Source of the DNA: Pelomonas dachongensis
GTDB lineage: Bacteria > Pseudomonadota > Gammaproteobacteria > Burkholderiales > Burkholderiaceae_C
NCBI RefSeq assembly: GCF_043555865.1
Contig: NZ_JBIGHY010000010.1
Coordinates: 136,082 to 200,081, forward strand
Direction: 5' to 3'
DNA length: 64,000 nt
Shown: positions 31,051-40,606 of the stretch, piece by piece
How positions within the stretch are numbered: position 1 is the stretch's first letter
Layout: every line of letters begins with the position of its first letter
Made by a program: the position numbers and the translations under genes
Notes under the pieces: generated by a model
The model's database searches: none
The model's input: only the letters and a program-made list of their open reading frames with translations
Told to the model about the DNA's origin: nothing

Positions 31051-31887
31051 TCAGGTAGGCAGGGGCTGCAGGACCAGCTTCTCGCCTTGCAGCGAGACCT
31101 GGGCCGGCTTGCCCGCGACATCGGCGGGCAGTGCGTTCTCGGCGGTGCGGTAGATGCCGGCGATGGCCAGCAGCTCGGGCTCCAGGCTCTGCACGTAAAT
31201 GCGGGCCGACGTGTCGCCGACGGCGCCGGCGATGGCCTTGCCGCGCAGCGGCGCGTAGATGTGGATGCTGCCGTCGGCGATGACCTCGGCACCGTGGCTG
31301 ACGACCGCCAGAACGACCAGGTCGCCGCCCTTGGCGTACACGCGCTGGCCCGAACGCAGCGGCTTGTCGACGATCAGCGTCGGCGCCGGCGTTGCAACGG
31401 GAACCGGCTTCTCGATGATCTTCTCGACGGTGATCTCGCGCACCACCTCGCGCACGGCTTCTGCGGGCGCTGCCGCCGTCACGGCGGAGGGCTCGTCGGC
31501 GGCATCGGCCAGGCCCAGCTCGTGCGCCAGCGCCAACTCATCGGGCGTCGCTCCGGCCACGGCCACGGGCTGCAGCTGGCTGGCGCGCAGCAGCTGCACG
31601 ATGGCGCGCAGGTCCACCGGCGCCGGGCCGTCCAGCGCCAGCGCGGCCTGACCTTCGGCAGCCGGGGCCCCCGGCGCACGCGGCACCTGGCTGAGGTCGA
31701 TGACCACGGGTTCATGCTCGAAACCGCCCTGACCGGCGCGCTCAGCCCAGTCAGCGGCCAGCTCGGCCACGTCGGCGCTGTGCAGCACCAGGCCCAGCAG
31801 GCTGAAGCGGCGCGACTTCAATTCGAAAGTGCCGGCGCGGGAAGCGCTCTTGTTGCGCCCGCCACTTTCCCTCGTCGTTTCCGTCAT
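31051..31887 (-). CDS. minC: Septum site-determining protein MinC
   Basis: FtsZ polymerisation inhibitor positioned by MinD. 278 residues: N-terminal domain (about 15-110, FELKSRRFSLLGLVLHS), an Ala/Pro-rich linker, and the C-terminal beta-helix MinD-binding domain (about 170-278, LRSGQRVYAKGGDLVVLA and APLRGKAIAGAVGD). ATG 31887 is taken; 26 more open codons upstream overlap an inverted repeat (31949-31965) and are unlikely. Confidence 0.94.
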   Translation of the reverse strand: MTETTRESGGRNKSASRAGTFELKSRRFSLLGLVLHSADVAELAADWAERAGQGGFEHEPVVIDLSQVPRAPGAPAAEGQAALALDGPAPVDLRAIVQLLRASQLQPVAVAGATPDELALAHELGLADAADEPSAVTAAAPAEAVREVVREITVEKIIEKPVPVATPAPTLIVDKPLRSGQRVYAKGGDLVVLAVVSHGAEVIADGSIHIYAPLRGKAIAGAVGDTSARIYVQSLEPELLAIAGIYRTAENALPADVAGKPAQVSLQGEKLVLQPLPT

Positions 31888-32491
31888 GGCCCCGCTGCCG
31901 CCCCGTTCAAAAGGCCGCGAGTTTAGCCGTGGGCTCCGGCCGGTCCCGTTGGGGGCTGCCCCCAAGTTGCACGCGGCACCGCCTCAAAAACGAGCAATGC
32001 AGGTTCAACGGTGGCCGATCAAGCACTTAGCGCGGCTGTCGTCAGTCGGCCCACAGACTTGTCCACAGCGGACGGGGACAAACATCATCGATCTGTCATC
32101 CAACCCCGTGACATCCGCCCGACACGGCTTGACTTATCCCCAAATCTGGACCCCGTCAACCCCAGGCTGCACGCAACCTACATGCCCTCATCACCTTTCG
32201 TCATGCTTCGCTAAGTCATTGATTCATATAGGCCACGCCCAGGTGCCTAGAAATTGAGCAACCTAAGCGGAGCCGCATTGCATAAGGGATTGGGGGCGAC
32301 GGGGGCAGGTTCTCCACAAAGTTTTCCACAGACTCGGTGGATAGCTTCAAGAAGTATTACGAATCAGTGACTTAAACGAGATCCTTGATGCGCTCTGGAG
32401 CTTTCGGCCCCAAGTAGGGCGGACGGGGCGGCAGAGCGAGCGGGTACATTGGAGGCCGCCCGCAGCCCGCGGGTCCCCCAGGAGACCGCAC
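31888..32491. other. 604-base noncoding region with DnaA-box-like sites and repeated TAAGT words
   Basis: No supported gene. Four 9-mers are one mismatch from TTATCCACA: 32059-32067, 32134-32142, 32310-32318 and 32322-32330. On the minus strand TGTGGACAA-N29-TAAGTGCTTG (32067 to 32020) repeats the module at 28987-29034 and points at minC. Two further words, TAAGTCATTGATTC (32212-32225, plus) and TAAGTCACTGATTC (32361-32374, minus), face each other. The stretch is AT-richer than its neighbours. It is not next to dnaA or rpmH, so an origin is not claimed. Confidence 0.55.
31949..31965. repeat. Short GC-rich inverted repeat upstream of minC
   Basis: TTGGGGGC-T-GCCCCCAA, a perfect 8-1-8 palindrome (or 7-3-7 hairpin), 62 bases before the minC ATG. 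Such C/G-run hairpins are common intergenic repeats in Burkholderiales; a role in minC transcription or mRNA structure is possible but not shown. Confidence 0.5.
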
Positions 32492-32674
32492 TTGGCCACC
32501 CCGAACTACAGCTACGAGAAACGCCAGCGTGAACTCGCCAAGAAACGCAAGGCCGAAGAGAAGAAGCAGCGCAAGCTGAGCGGCAAGCCCGATGACGGCA
32601 CCAACCCGGACGAGCCGCAGGCCGAGAGCGACGCTGCTGCCGCCCCGGCTGCGCCTGCCGATCCGCAAACCTAA
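32492..32674 (+). CDS. Small lysine-rich conserved protein, TTG start
   Basis: 60 residues: a basic helix (YSYEKRQRELAKKRKAEEKKQRKL) followed by an acidic and Ala/Pro-rich tail. TTG at 32492 is the only sensible start: CAGGAG lies about a dozen bases upstream and the protein reads MATPNYSYEKRQ from there. It precedes metG by 64 bases. A nucleic-acid or ribosome contact is suggested only by charge. Confidence 0.65.
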   Translation: MATPNYSYEKRQRELAKKRKAEEKKQRKLSGKPDDGTNPDEPQAESDAAAAPAAPADPQT

Positions 32675-32738
32675 GATTCGTCTTTCGCCCCGATTTCAGC
32701 CCGCAGCCCAGCGAGCGCCTTTCGCCAGCCCCGCGCCC

Positions 32739-34784
32739 ATGTCCCGCCAGCTTTTCGTCACCACCGCCCTGCCCTATGCGAACGCCGGTTTCCACATCGG
32801 CCACATCATGGAGTACACCCAGGCCGACATCTGGGTTCGCTACCAGCGCATGGCGGGCTCGCAGGTGCACTTCGTCTGCGCGGACGACGCCCACGGCGCG
32901 CCGATCATGATCGCGGCCGAGAAGGCCCAGAAGACGCCGCAGGACTTCGTCGCTGGCATCGCCGCCGGCCGCAAGCAATACCTCGACGGCTTCCACATCA
33001 GCTTCGACAACTGGCACTCGACCGACGGCCCCGAGAACCACGAGCTGTCCAAGGCCGTGTACCTGTCGCTGCGCCACAACGAGCTGATCTCGACGAAGAC
33101 CATCGAGCAGTTCTTCGACCCGGCCAAGGCGATGTTCCTGCCGGACCGCTTCATCAAGGGCGAGTGCCCCAAATGCGGCGCGAAGGACCAGTACGGCGAC
33201 TCGTGCGAAGTCTGCGGCGCCGTCTACGCGCCCACCGAGCTGAAGAACCCGTATTCGGTGCTGTCCGGCGCCACGCCGGTGCTCAAGAGCAGCGAACACT
33301 ACTTCTTCAAGTTGAGCGACCCGCGCTGCGTGGACTTCCTGACCCAGTGGACGCAGGAACCCGGCCGCCTGCAGCCCGAGGTGCTGAACAAGATCCGCGA
33401 GTGGTTCGAGCCCGACGAGGAAGGCAACAACCGCCTCAGCGACTGGGACATCAGCCGCGACGCGCCCTATTTCGGCATCGAGATCCCGGACGCGCCGGGC
33501 AAGTATTTTTACGTCTGGCTGGACGCGCCCATTGGCTACCTGGCCTCGCTGAAGAACTACTTCGGCAAGATCGGCAAAGACTTCGACGCCTTCATGGCCG
33601 ACGAGTCGGTGGAGCAGATTCACTTCATCGGCAAGGACATCACGTACTTCCACACGCTGTTCTGGCCGGCGATGCTGCATTTCAGCGGCCGCAAGACGCC
33701 CAACCACGTGTTCGTGCACGGCTTCATGACCGTCAACGGCGGCGAGAAGATGAGCAAGAGCCGCGGCACCGGCCTGGACCCACTGAAGTACCTGAGCCTG
33801 GGCCTGAACGCCGAATGGCTGCGCTACTACATCGCCGCCAAGCTCAACGCCAAGGTCGAGGACATCGACTTCAACCCCGAGGACTTCGCAGCCCGCATCA
33901 ACAGCGACCTGGTCGGCAAGTTCATCAACATCGCGTCGCGCGCCGCAGGCTTCCTGACCAAACGCTTCGACGGCCGCCTCAGCGCCGACCTGGGCGTGGA
34001 AGGGCGCATGCTGCTGGACGCGCTGCGCGGCCACAGCGGCACCATCGCCGAGCTGTTTGAGGCCCGCGAGTTCGGCAAGGCGCTGCGCGAGATCATGGCG
34101 CTCGCCGACAAGGTCAACGAGTACGTCGACACGCACAAGCCCTGGGAGCTGGCCAAGCAGGACGGCATGGACGCCGCGCTGCACGATGTGTGCAGCGTCT
34201 GCATCGAGGCCTTCCGCCTGCTGACGATCTACCTGAAACCCGTGCTGCCGGCACTGGCCGCACAGGTCGAGGCGTTCCTGAAGGTCGAGCCGCTGCAGTG
34301 GGCCGACAGCGCGCGCGCTTTGGGCGCCCACCAGATCGGCGCCTACCAGCACCTGATGCAGCGCGTGGACCTGACCAAGGTCGAGCAGCTGTTCGAGGCG
34401 CCGCCCGCACCGAAGGTGGTGCCCGGTGGCGAAGACATCGCCGCCGAGATCAAGATCGACGACTTCGCCAAGGTCGACCTGCGCATCGCGAAGATCGTCA
34501 AGGCCGAGCACGTCGAAGGCAGCGACAAGCTGCTGCGCCTGACGCTGGACGCCGGTGAGGGTCGCATGCGCAACGTCTTCAGCGGCATCAAGGCCGCCTA
34601 CAAGCCCGAGGACCTGGAAGGCAAGCTGACCGTGCTGGTCGCCAACCTGGCGCCGCGCAAGATGAAGTTCGGCATCAGCGAGGGCATGGTCCTTGCTGCC
34701 AGCCATGCCGATGAGAAATCCACGCCCGGCATCTTCGTCCTCGAGCCCCACGCCGGTGCCCAGCCCGGCATGCGAGTGCGCTAA
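32739..34784 (+). CDS. metG: Methionyl-tRNA synthetase
   Basis: 681-residue dimeric MetRS. The HIGH region is GFHIGHIMEY (about 17-26), the zinc knuckle is CPKCGAKDQYGDSCEVC (about 144-160), KMSKS is EKMSKSRGTG (about 338), and the C-terminal tRNA-binding dimerisation domain starts about residue 575 (IKIDDFAKVDLRIAKIVKAE). ATG 32739 begins the conserved SRQLFVTTALPYANAG; the 49 codons upstream are shadow of the small gene. Confidence 0.96.
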   Translation: MSRQLFVTTALPYANAGFHIGHIMEYTQADIWVRYQRMAGSQVHFVCADDAHGAPIMIAAEKAQKTPQDFVAGIAAGRKQYLDGFHISFDNWHSTDGPENHELSKAVYLSLRHNELISTKTIEQFFDPAKAMFLPDRFIKGECPKCGAKDQYGDSCEVCGAVYAPTELKNPYSVLSGATPVLKSSEHYFFKLSDPRCVDFLTQWTQEPGRLQPEVLNKIREWFEPDEEGNNRLSDWDISRDAPYFGIEIPDAPGKYFYVWLDAPIGYLASLKNYFGKIGKDFDAFMADESVEQIHFIGKDITYFHTLFWPAMLHFSGRKTPNHVFVHGFMTVNGGEKMSKSRGTGLDPLKYLSLGLNAEWLRYYIAAKLNAKVEDIDFNPEDFAARINSDLVGKFINIASRAAGFLTKRFDGRLSADLGVEGRMLLDALRGHSGTIAELFEAREFGKALREIMALADKVNEYVDTHKPWELAKQDGMDAALHDVCSVCIEAFRLLTIYLKPVLPALAAQVEAFLKVEPLQWADSARALGAHQIGAYQHLMQRVDLTKVEQLFEAPPAPKVVPGGEDIAAEIKIDDFAKVDLRIAKIVKAEHVEGSDKLLRLTLDAGEGRMRNVFSGIKAAYKPEDLEGKLTVLVANLAPRKMKFGISEGMVLAASHADEKSTPGIFVLEPHAGAQPGMRVR

Positions 34785-34815
34785 AGCAAGGCAGGCCGGG
34801 GCGCCACCACTGCTC

Positions 34816-35550
34816 ATGGCCGTCTCCTACGCCCGCCGCCTGCTCGCCGTGGAGCGGACGGCCCAAGGCAACGCCCACCTCGGCTGGCTGCTGGCCTTCG
34901 TGGCGGGCGCCACCAATGCCGGCGGCTTCCTGGCCGTGCACCACTACACCTCGCACATGACCGGCCTGGTGTCCGCCGCCGCTGACGGCCTGGTGCTGGG
35001 CCAGCACGAGGTCTGGATGATGGCCGTGGGCGCGCTGCTGTTCTTCGTGGCCGGTGCGGCGACCACGGCCGTGTTGGTCAACCTGGGTCGCCAGCGCCAG
35101 GCCCACAGCGTCTATGCGCTGCCGCTGCTGCTGGAAGCCGCCTGCCTGCTGGCCTTCGGCCTGATGGGCGCCTGGCTGGCCAGCCTGCAAGGCCTGCTGG
35201 TGCCGGCGACCGTGTCCATGCTGTGCTTCACGATGGGGCTGCAGAACGCGCTGATCACCAAGGTGTCGCGCGCCGAGATCCGCACCACGCACGTCACCGG
35301 CATCGTCACCGACCTGGGCATCGAGCTGGGCCGCGCGCTGTACGGCATGGGTGGCACGCCGATGCCGGTGAATACCGCCAAGTTGCGGCTGTTGGGCGGC
35401 CTGTTGCTGGCCTTTGCGGTGGGCGGCGTGGCCGGCGCGTGGGCGTTCAAGGCCATTGGCTACGCGGCGACGCTGCCGCTGGCGGGCGCGCTGGCCTTTC
35501 TGGGCCTCGTGCCTGCGCTGGACGACCTGGCTCGCGTCCGCGGCCGATAA
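34816..35550 (+). CDS. DUF1275 (YoaK) family membrane protein
   Basis: 244 residues with six hydrophobic segments. The family block LAFVAGATNAGGFLAVHHYTSHMTGLVS occurs near residue 22 and a second, SMLCFTMGLQNALITKVSRAEIRTTHVTG, near 140. The function of DUF1275 proteins is not established. It starts 31 bases after metG on the same strand. Confidence 0.88.
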   Translation: MAVSYARRLLAVERTAQGNAHLGWLLAFVAGATNAGGFLAVHHYTSHMTGLVSAAADGLVLGQHEVWMMAVGALLFFVAGAATTAVLVNLGRQRQAHSVYALPLLLEAACLLAFGLMGAWLASLQGLLVPATVSMLCFTMGLQNALITKVSRAEIRTTHVTGIVTDLGIELGRALYGMGGTPMPVNTAKLRLLGGLLLAFAVGGVAGAWAFKAIGYAATLPLAGALAFLGLVPALDDLARVRGR

Positions 35551-35579
35551 AATGCCGCGATTCGATAGAGAGACCCGCC

Positions 35580-35783
35580 ATGCCGCTGTTCTGGAAGCCC
35601 TACAAGTCCGAAGTCACCCAATTCATCGACCAGCTGAAGGCCCAGCGCCCCACGCTGGAAGCCGAACAGCGCGCCGGCCGCGCGCTGCTGTGGGACAAGG
35701 AGCAGGACCGGGCCGCCCAAGCCGGCTTCAACCAGGCCAAGGTGCCTCAGCAGCCCTACGTCTACCAGACGTCCGACAAGTAA
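35580..35783 (+). CDS. DUF3460 family small protein
   Basis: 67 residues, PLFWKPYKSEVTQFIDQLK at the start and RALLWDKEQDRAAQAGF in the middle. This betaproteobacterial family typically sits directly before scpA, as here (three bases between). No function known. Confidence 0.88.
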   Translation: MPLFWKPYKSEVTQFIDQLKAQRPTLEAEQRAGRALLWDKEQDRAAQAGFNQAKVPQQPYVYQTSDK

Positions 35784-35786
35784 GCC

Positions 35787-36629
35787 GTGACCGTGGCCAT
35801 GGCCGACGAGGCCAGCCAAGCCGCCACTGACCTGCCCGAAGTCGTCGACGCGGTCGCGGTGGCGCGCCTGTACGGCGAGCCGCTGTTCCAGATGCCGCTG
35901 GACCTCTACATCCCACCGGATGCGCTGGAGGTCTTCCTGGAGGCGTTTCAGGGCCCGCTGGACCTGCTGCTGTACCTGATCCGCAAGCAGAACTTCAACA
36001 TCCTCGACATCCCGCTGGCGGACGTGACGCGCCAGTACCTGAGCTATGTCGAGCAGATCCGCAAGCACAACCTGGAGCTGGCCAGCGAGTACCTCTTGAT
36101 GGCCGCGATGCTCATCGAGATCAAGTCGCGCATGCTCTTGCCGCCCAAGAAGAGCGAGGACGGCAAGGAAGTGGAAGACCCGCGGGCGGAGCTGGTGCGG
36201 CGCCTGCTGGAGTACGAGCAGATGAAGCTGGCCGCCGCGCGGCTGGACCGCCTGCCGGTGCTGGGCCGGGACTTTCTGCGCGCGCAGGTGCACATCGAGC
36301 AGTCGCTGACGCCCGTCTTTCCCGACGTCAACGCCGACGACCTGCGCGAGGCTTGGCTGGACATCCTGAAGCGCGCCAAGCTCAACCAGCATCACCGCAT
36401 CAGCCGTGAGCAGCTGTCGGTGCGCGAGCATATGAGCATCGTGCTGCGCCGCCTGCAGGGCCAGCGCTTCGTCGAGTTCGAGCACCTGTTCGACGTGACC
36501 CGCGGCCAGGCTGTGCTGGTGGTCACCTTTATCGCGATGCTGGAACTGGCACGCGAACGCCTGCTGGAGATCACGCAGGCCGAGGCGTTCGCGCCGATCT
36601 ACGTCAGGCTGGCCTACACGCCTGCCTGA
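35787..36629 (+). CDS. scpA: Segregation and condensation protein A
   Basis: Kleisin subunit of the SMC-ScpAB condensin. 280 residues: N-terminal SMC-binding helices (FQGPLDLLLYLIRKQNFNILDIPLADVTRQYL), acidic middle, C-terminal winged helix (about 205-278). GTG 35787 and ATG 35799 are both in frame. scpB is not adjacent; panC, the usual next gene, is replaced by a convergent DUF808 gene. Confidence 0.93.
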   Translation: MTVAMADEASQAATDLPEVVDAVAVARLYGEPLFQMPLDLYIPPDALEVFLEAFQGPLDLLLYLIRKQNFNILDIPLADVTRQYLSYVEQIRKHNLELASEYLLMAAMLIEIKSRMLLPPKKSEDGKEVEDPRAELVRRLLEYEQMKLAAARLDRLPVLGRDFLRAQVHIEQSLTPVFPDVNADDLREAWLDILKRAKLNQHHRISREQLSVREHMSIVLRRLQGQRFVEFEHLFDVTRGQAVLVVTFIAMLELARERLLEITQAEAFAPIYVRLAYTPA

Positions 36630-36639
36630 TCCCGCTGCG

Positions 36640-37554
<915 letters not shown>

Positions 37555-37598
37555 TGCGATCGTTGGGTGGGCCGCGATGCTAGCTGCTCAGCGTGAAC

Positions 37599-38054
37599 TC
37601 ACCGGAAATGCCGTGCCAGACTCTCAGCAATGCACACCGGCTTGGCAGCGCCCTCGGCCTCGACAGCCACCTCCACCGTCAGCTGCACCGCGCCGCCGGC
37701 CACGTCGTCCATCGCCAGCAGCCGGAAGCCTGCACGCAACCGGCTGCCCACCGGCACCGGCGCCGTGAAGCGCACCTTGTTGAGCCCGTAGTTGACAACC
37801 ATGCGCGTCTCGCGCACCGAGAAGCCGGTCTCGAAGAAGTACGGGATCAGCGACAGCGTCAGGAAGCCATGCGCGATGGGCCCGCCGAACGGCCCGGCCT
37901 TCGCGCGCTCCGGGTCCACATGGATCCACTGGCGGTCCTCCGTGGCCTCGGCGAAGGCGTTCACGCGGGGCTGGTCGACGGTGATCCATTCGCTGTGGCC
38001 CAGCGGCTGGCCCACCAGGGTCTGCAGGTCGGCGAGTGTCTCGAAGATGCGCAT
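37599..38054 (-). CDS. MaoC family (R)-hydratase
   Basis: 151-residue hot-dog-fold enoyl-CoA hydratase-type protein. The hydratase-2 signature DRQWIHVDPERAKAGPFGGPIAHGFLTLSL holds the catalytic Asp/His pair. Single-domain length is typical of enzymes acting in fatty-acid or polyhydroxyalkanoate routes; substrate not deducible. ATG 38054 begins MRIFETLADLQTLVG; an open frame far upstream is antisense shadow of the kef genes. Confidence 0.88.
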   Translation of the reverse strand: MRIFETLADLQTLVGQPLGHSEWITVDQPRVNAFAEATEDRQWIHVDPERAKAGPFGGPIAHGFLTLSLIPYFFETGFSVRETRMVVNYGLNKVRFTAPVPVGSRLRAGFRLLAMDDVAGGAVQLTVEVAVEAEGAAKPVCIAESLARHFR

Positions 38055-38105
38055 GGGGGTGTTTCTGCAAGGAGCTGACGCCTGGCGACGGTAACCTAGC
38101 CGCCC

Positions 38106-38759
38106 ATGCCCGACCGACCCTTGCGCGACATCCTCGTCCTCGCCGCCCACCCCGAGCTGGCGCGTTCCAACGTGACCCGCGGCGTCCTCGCGGCGCTGCG
38201 TGCGTCGCCCTTGGCCGACCGCGTCGAGCTGCGCGACCTCTACCGCCTCTACCCCGACTTCCACATCCACGTCGACGCCGAACAGCGCGCGCTGGAGGCC
38301 GCCCGCCTGGTCGTCATGCTGCATCCCATCTACTGGTACAGCATGCCGGCGCTGCAAAAGCTCTGGTGGGACGAGGTGCCCCGACTGGGCTGGGCGTACG
38401 GCCCCGGCGGCACGGCACTGCACGGCAAGGACTTCTGGCTGGTGGCCTCCACCGGCGGCGGCCCCGAGGCCTATGCGCCGACCGGCCACAACCACCACCC
38501 CATCGACGAGTTCCTGCTGCCCTATCGCCAGTCGGCCCGCACCTGCGGCATGCACTGGCTGCCGCCGCAGATCCTGCTGGCCGCCCACCGCGCGACGGAC
38601 GCGCAGATCCAGGCCCATGCCGAACTGTTCGTGAAGCGGCTGGCGCACTACCCCGAATGGTGTGATCACAGCGCCGAGGCGCCCGTGGGCGACGAGGACG
38701 ACGTGGCGCTGGACGAGCGGCCGGCCATGTTCTCCACGCTGGGTGGAGGTACGACATGA
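38106..38759 (+). CDS. KefG/KefF-like NAD(P)H oxidoreductase
   Basis: 217-residue flavodoxin-fold quinone oxidoreductase acting as an ancillary subunit of KefB/KefC potassium efflux. Family blocks: ILVLAAHPELARSNV, LVVMLHPIYWYSMPALQKLWWDEV, STGGGPEAYAPTGHN. The last 25 residues are acidic and variable. Its stop overlaps the kefB start by four bases, the expected arrangement. Whether it is the KefF or KefG type cannot be settled by eye. Confidence 0.88.
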   Translation: MPDRPLRDILVLAAHPELARSNVTRGVLAALRASPLADRVELRDLYRLYPDFHIHVDAEQRALEAARLVVMLHPIYWYSMPALQKLWWDEVPRLGWAYGPGGTALHGKDFWLVASTGGGPEAYAPTGHNHHPIDEFLLPYRQSARTCGMHWLPPQILLAAHRATDAQIQAHAELFVKRLAHYPEWCDHSAEAPVGDEDDVALDERPAMFSTLGGGTT

Positions 38760-40606
38760 ACCACCATGGCGCCTGGCTGCAACTGCCGCTGGTCTTTCTT
38801 GCCGCTGCGGTGCTGGCGGTGCCGCTGGCCCGTTACCTGCGGCTGGGCTCCATCCTCGGCTACTTGGTCGCGGGCCTGCTGATCGGGCCGGCGGTGCTGG
38901 GGCTGGTGCCCAACTCCAGCGCCATCCCCGAGGTGGCCGAGCTGGGTGTCGTGCTGATGCTGTTCCTCGTCGGCCTGGAACTGGAGCCCAAGCGGCTGTG
39001 GGCCATGCGCCGGCCCATCTTCGGATGGGGCAGCGTGCAGCTGCTGGGCTGCGCGGCGGTGCTGGCTGCGGTGGGCCTGGCGCTGGGCACACCGTGGCGG
39101 CTGGCCGTGGTGGTCAGCTTGGGGCTGGCGATGTCGTCCACCGCCGTCGCGCTGGCCGTGCTGGCCGAGCGCAACCTCGGGCGCACGACGGCCGGCGAAA
39201 GCATCCTGTCCGTCGCGCTGCTGCAGGACATCGCGGCCATCCCGGTGCTGGCGCTGGTGCCCATCCTGGCCGCGCACGGCGACAGCGACGGCGGCGACGG
39301 GAGCTGGTTTGCCGCGGCCAAGGCCATCGGTGCCATCGTCACCATCGTGTTCGGCGGCCGCCTGCTGCTGCGCCCAGCGCTGCGCTGGATCGCCACCAGC
39401 AAGACGCCCGAGATCTTCACCGCCGCCGCGCTGCTGCTGGTGCTGGGCACGGCGGCGCTGATGCAGCTGGTGGGCCTGTCGATGGCGCTGGGCGCCTTCC
39501 TGGCTGGCGTGCTGCTGGCCGAGAGCGAGTACCGGCGAGAGCTTGAAACCGACCTGGAGCCGTTCAAGGGCCTGCTGCTGGGCCTGTTCTTCATCGCCGT
39601 GGGCATGGGGCTGGATCTGAAGGCCGTCGCCGCACAGCCTGGCCTCGTCGCGTCGCTGGTGCTGGCGCTGCTGGCCTGCAAGATCCTCGTGCTGGCGCTG
39701 ATGGCCAAGGCGATGAAGATCCCGCTGGTCGAGCGCCCGGCCTTCGTGATCCTGCTGGCGCAGGGCGGCGAGTTCGGCTTCGTCGTGTTCCAGCTGGCGC
39801 AGAGCAACGGGCTCATCGACGCGGCACAGAACTCGGCCCTCGTGGCGGCGGTCGCGCTGTCGCTGGCGCTGACGCCGCTGCTGCTGACTGGCGGCGACCG
39901 GCTGATGTCGCAGAAGCTGGCACGCCGCGGCCTGCGCAAGCAGCGCGACGCGGCCCCGCCGCCGCCCGCCCCCGTCATCATTGCCGGCAGCGGCCGCTAC
40001 GGCCAGGTGGTGGGCCGCATGCTGCGCGCGAATGGCCTGGAGGCCACGCTGCTGGACCAGGACGCCGAGGCCATCGAGGGCTTGCGCCGCTTCGGCTGGA
40101 CGGTGCACTACGGCGACGCGACGCGGCTGGACATGCTGAAGACCGCCGGCGCCGCCACCGCGCGCATCCTTGTGATCGCCGTGGACGACATCGGCCAGAG
40201 CGTGGAGATCGCCGAGCTGGCGCGGGAGCACTTTCCGAAACTCACCGTGGTGGCCCGCGCGCGCAACGTGCAGCACTACTACCAGCTGCGCGAAGCCGGC
40301 GTGCAGCACATCGAGCGCGAGACCTTCGACGCCGCACTGATGAGCGCACGCAGCGTGCTGGAGCTGACCGGCATGGAACCTTACGCCGCACGTCGCCAAG
40401 CCATGCGCTTTCGCCGCCACAATATCGAGGTGCTGGAGCAGATGGTGCCGCTGCAGGGCGACGAAGGGGCGCTGATCGCCGCCGCCAAGCTGGGCCGCCA
40501 GCAGTTCGAGCAGCAGATGGCCGCCGAGCGCGAGGCCGAGGAGGCGCATCGCCGCGCGCAGCGCCAGGGCTGGGGGGCGCATCCCGACAGCGAGCCCGGT
40601 GCATGA
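38756..40606 (+). CDS. Glutathione-regulated-type K+/H+ antiporter (KefB/KefC, CPA2)
   Basis: 616 residues. Twelve to thirteen membrane segments (about 8-385) with LGSILGYLVAGLLIGPAVLG and LFLVGLELEPKRLW typical of CPA2 proteins, then a cytosolic TrkA-N domain (about 402-520) with the NAD-binding loop IIAGSGRYGQVV. The acidic residue for ion exchange is in LLQDIAAIPVLAL. It protects against electrophiles by K+ efflux and cytoplasmic acidification in known systems. The stop overlaps the sigma-factor gene start (ATGA). Confidence 0.92.
   Translation: MNHHGAWLQLPLVFLAAAVLAVPLARYLRLGSILGYLVAGLLIGPAVLGLVPNSSAIPEVAELGVVLMLFLVGLELEPKRLWAMRRPIFGWGSVQLLGCAAVLAAVGLALGTPWRLAVVVSLGLAMSSTAVALAVLAERNLGRTTAGESILSVALLQDIAAIPVLALVPILAAHGDSDGGDGSWFAAAKAIGAIVTIVFGGRLLLRPALRWIATSKTPEIFTAAALLLVLGTAALMQLVGLSMALGAFLAGVLLAESEYRRELETDLEPFKGLLLGLFFIAVGMGLDLKAVAAQPGLVASLVLALLACKILVLALMAKAMKIPLVERPAFVILLAQGGEFGFVVFQLAQSNGLIDAAQNSALVAAVALSLALTPLLLTGGDRLMSQKLARRGLRKQRDAAPPPPAPVIIAGSGRYGQVVGRMLRANGLEATLLDQDAEAIEGLRRFGWTVHYGDATRLDMLKTAGAATARILVIAVDDIGQSVEIAELAREHFPKLTVVARARNVQHYYQLREAGVQHIERETFDAALMSARSVLELTGMEPYAARRQAMRFRRHNIEVLEQMVPLQGDEGALIAAAKLGRQQFEQQMAAEREAEEAHRRAQRQGWGAHPDSEPGA

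Noticed and set aside
31888..32491. Chromosomal origin of replication
   Set aside because: DnaA-box-like words are clustered, but dnaA, dnaN, rpmH and gidA are all absent; reported only as a cluster.
32364..34817. Open frame of 817 codons on the minus strand
   Set aside because: Antisense to metG; no motif, and the plus-strand metG signatures are unequivocal.
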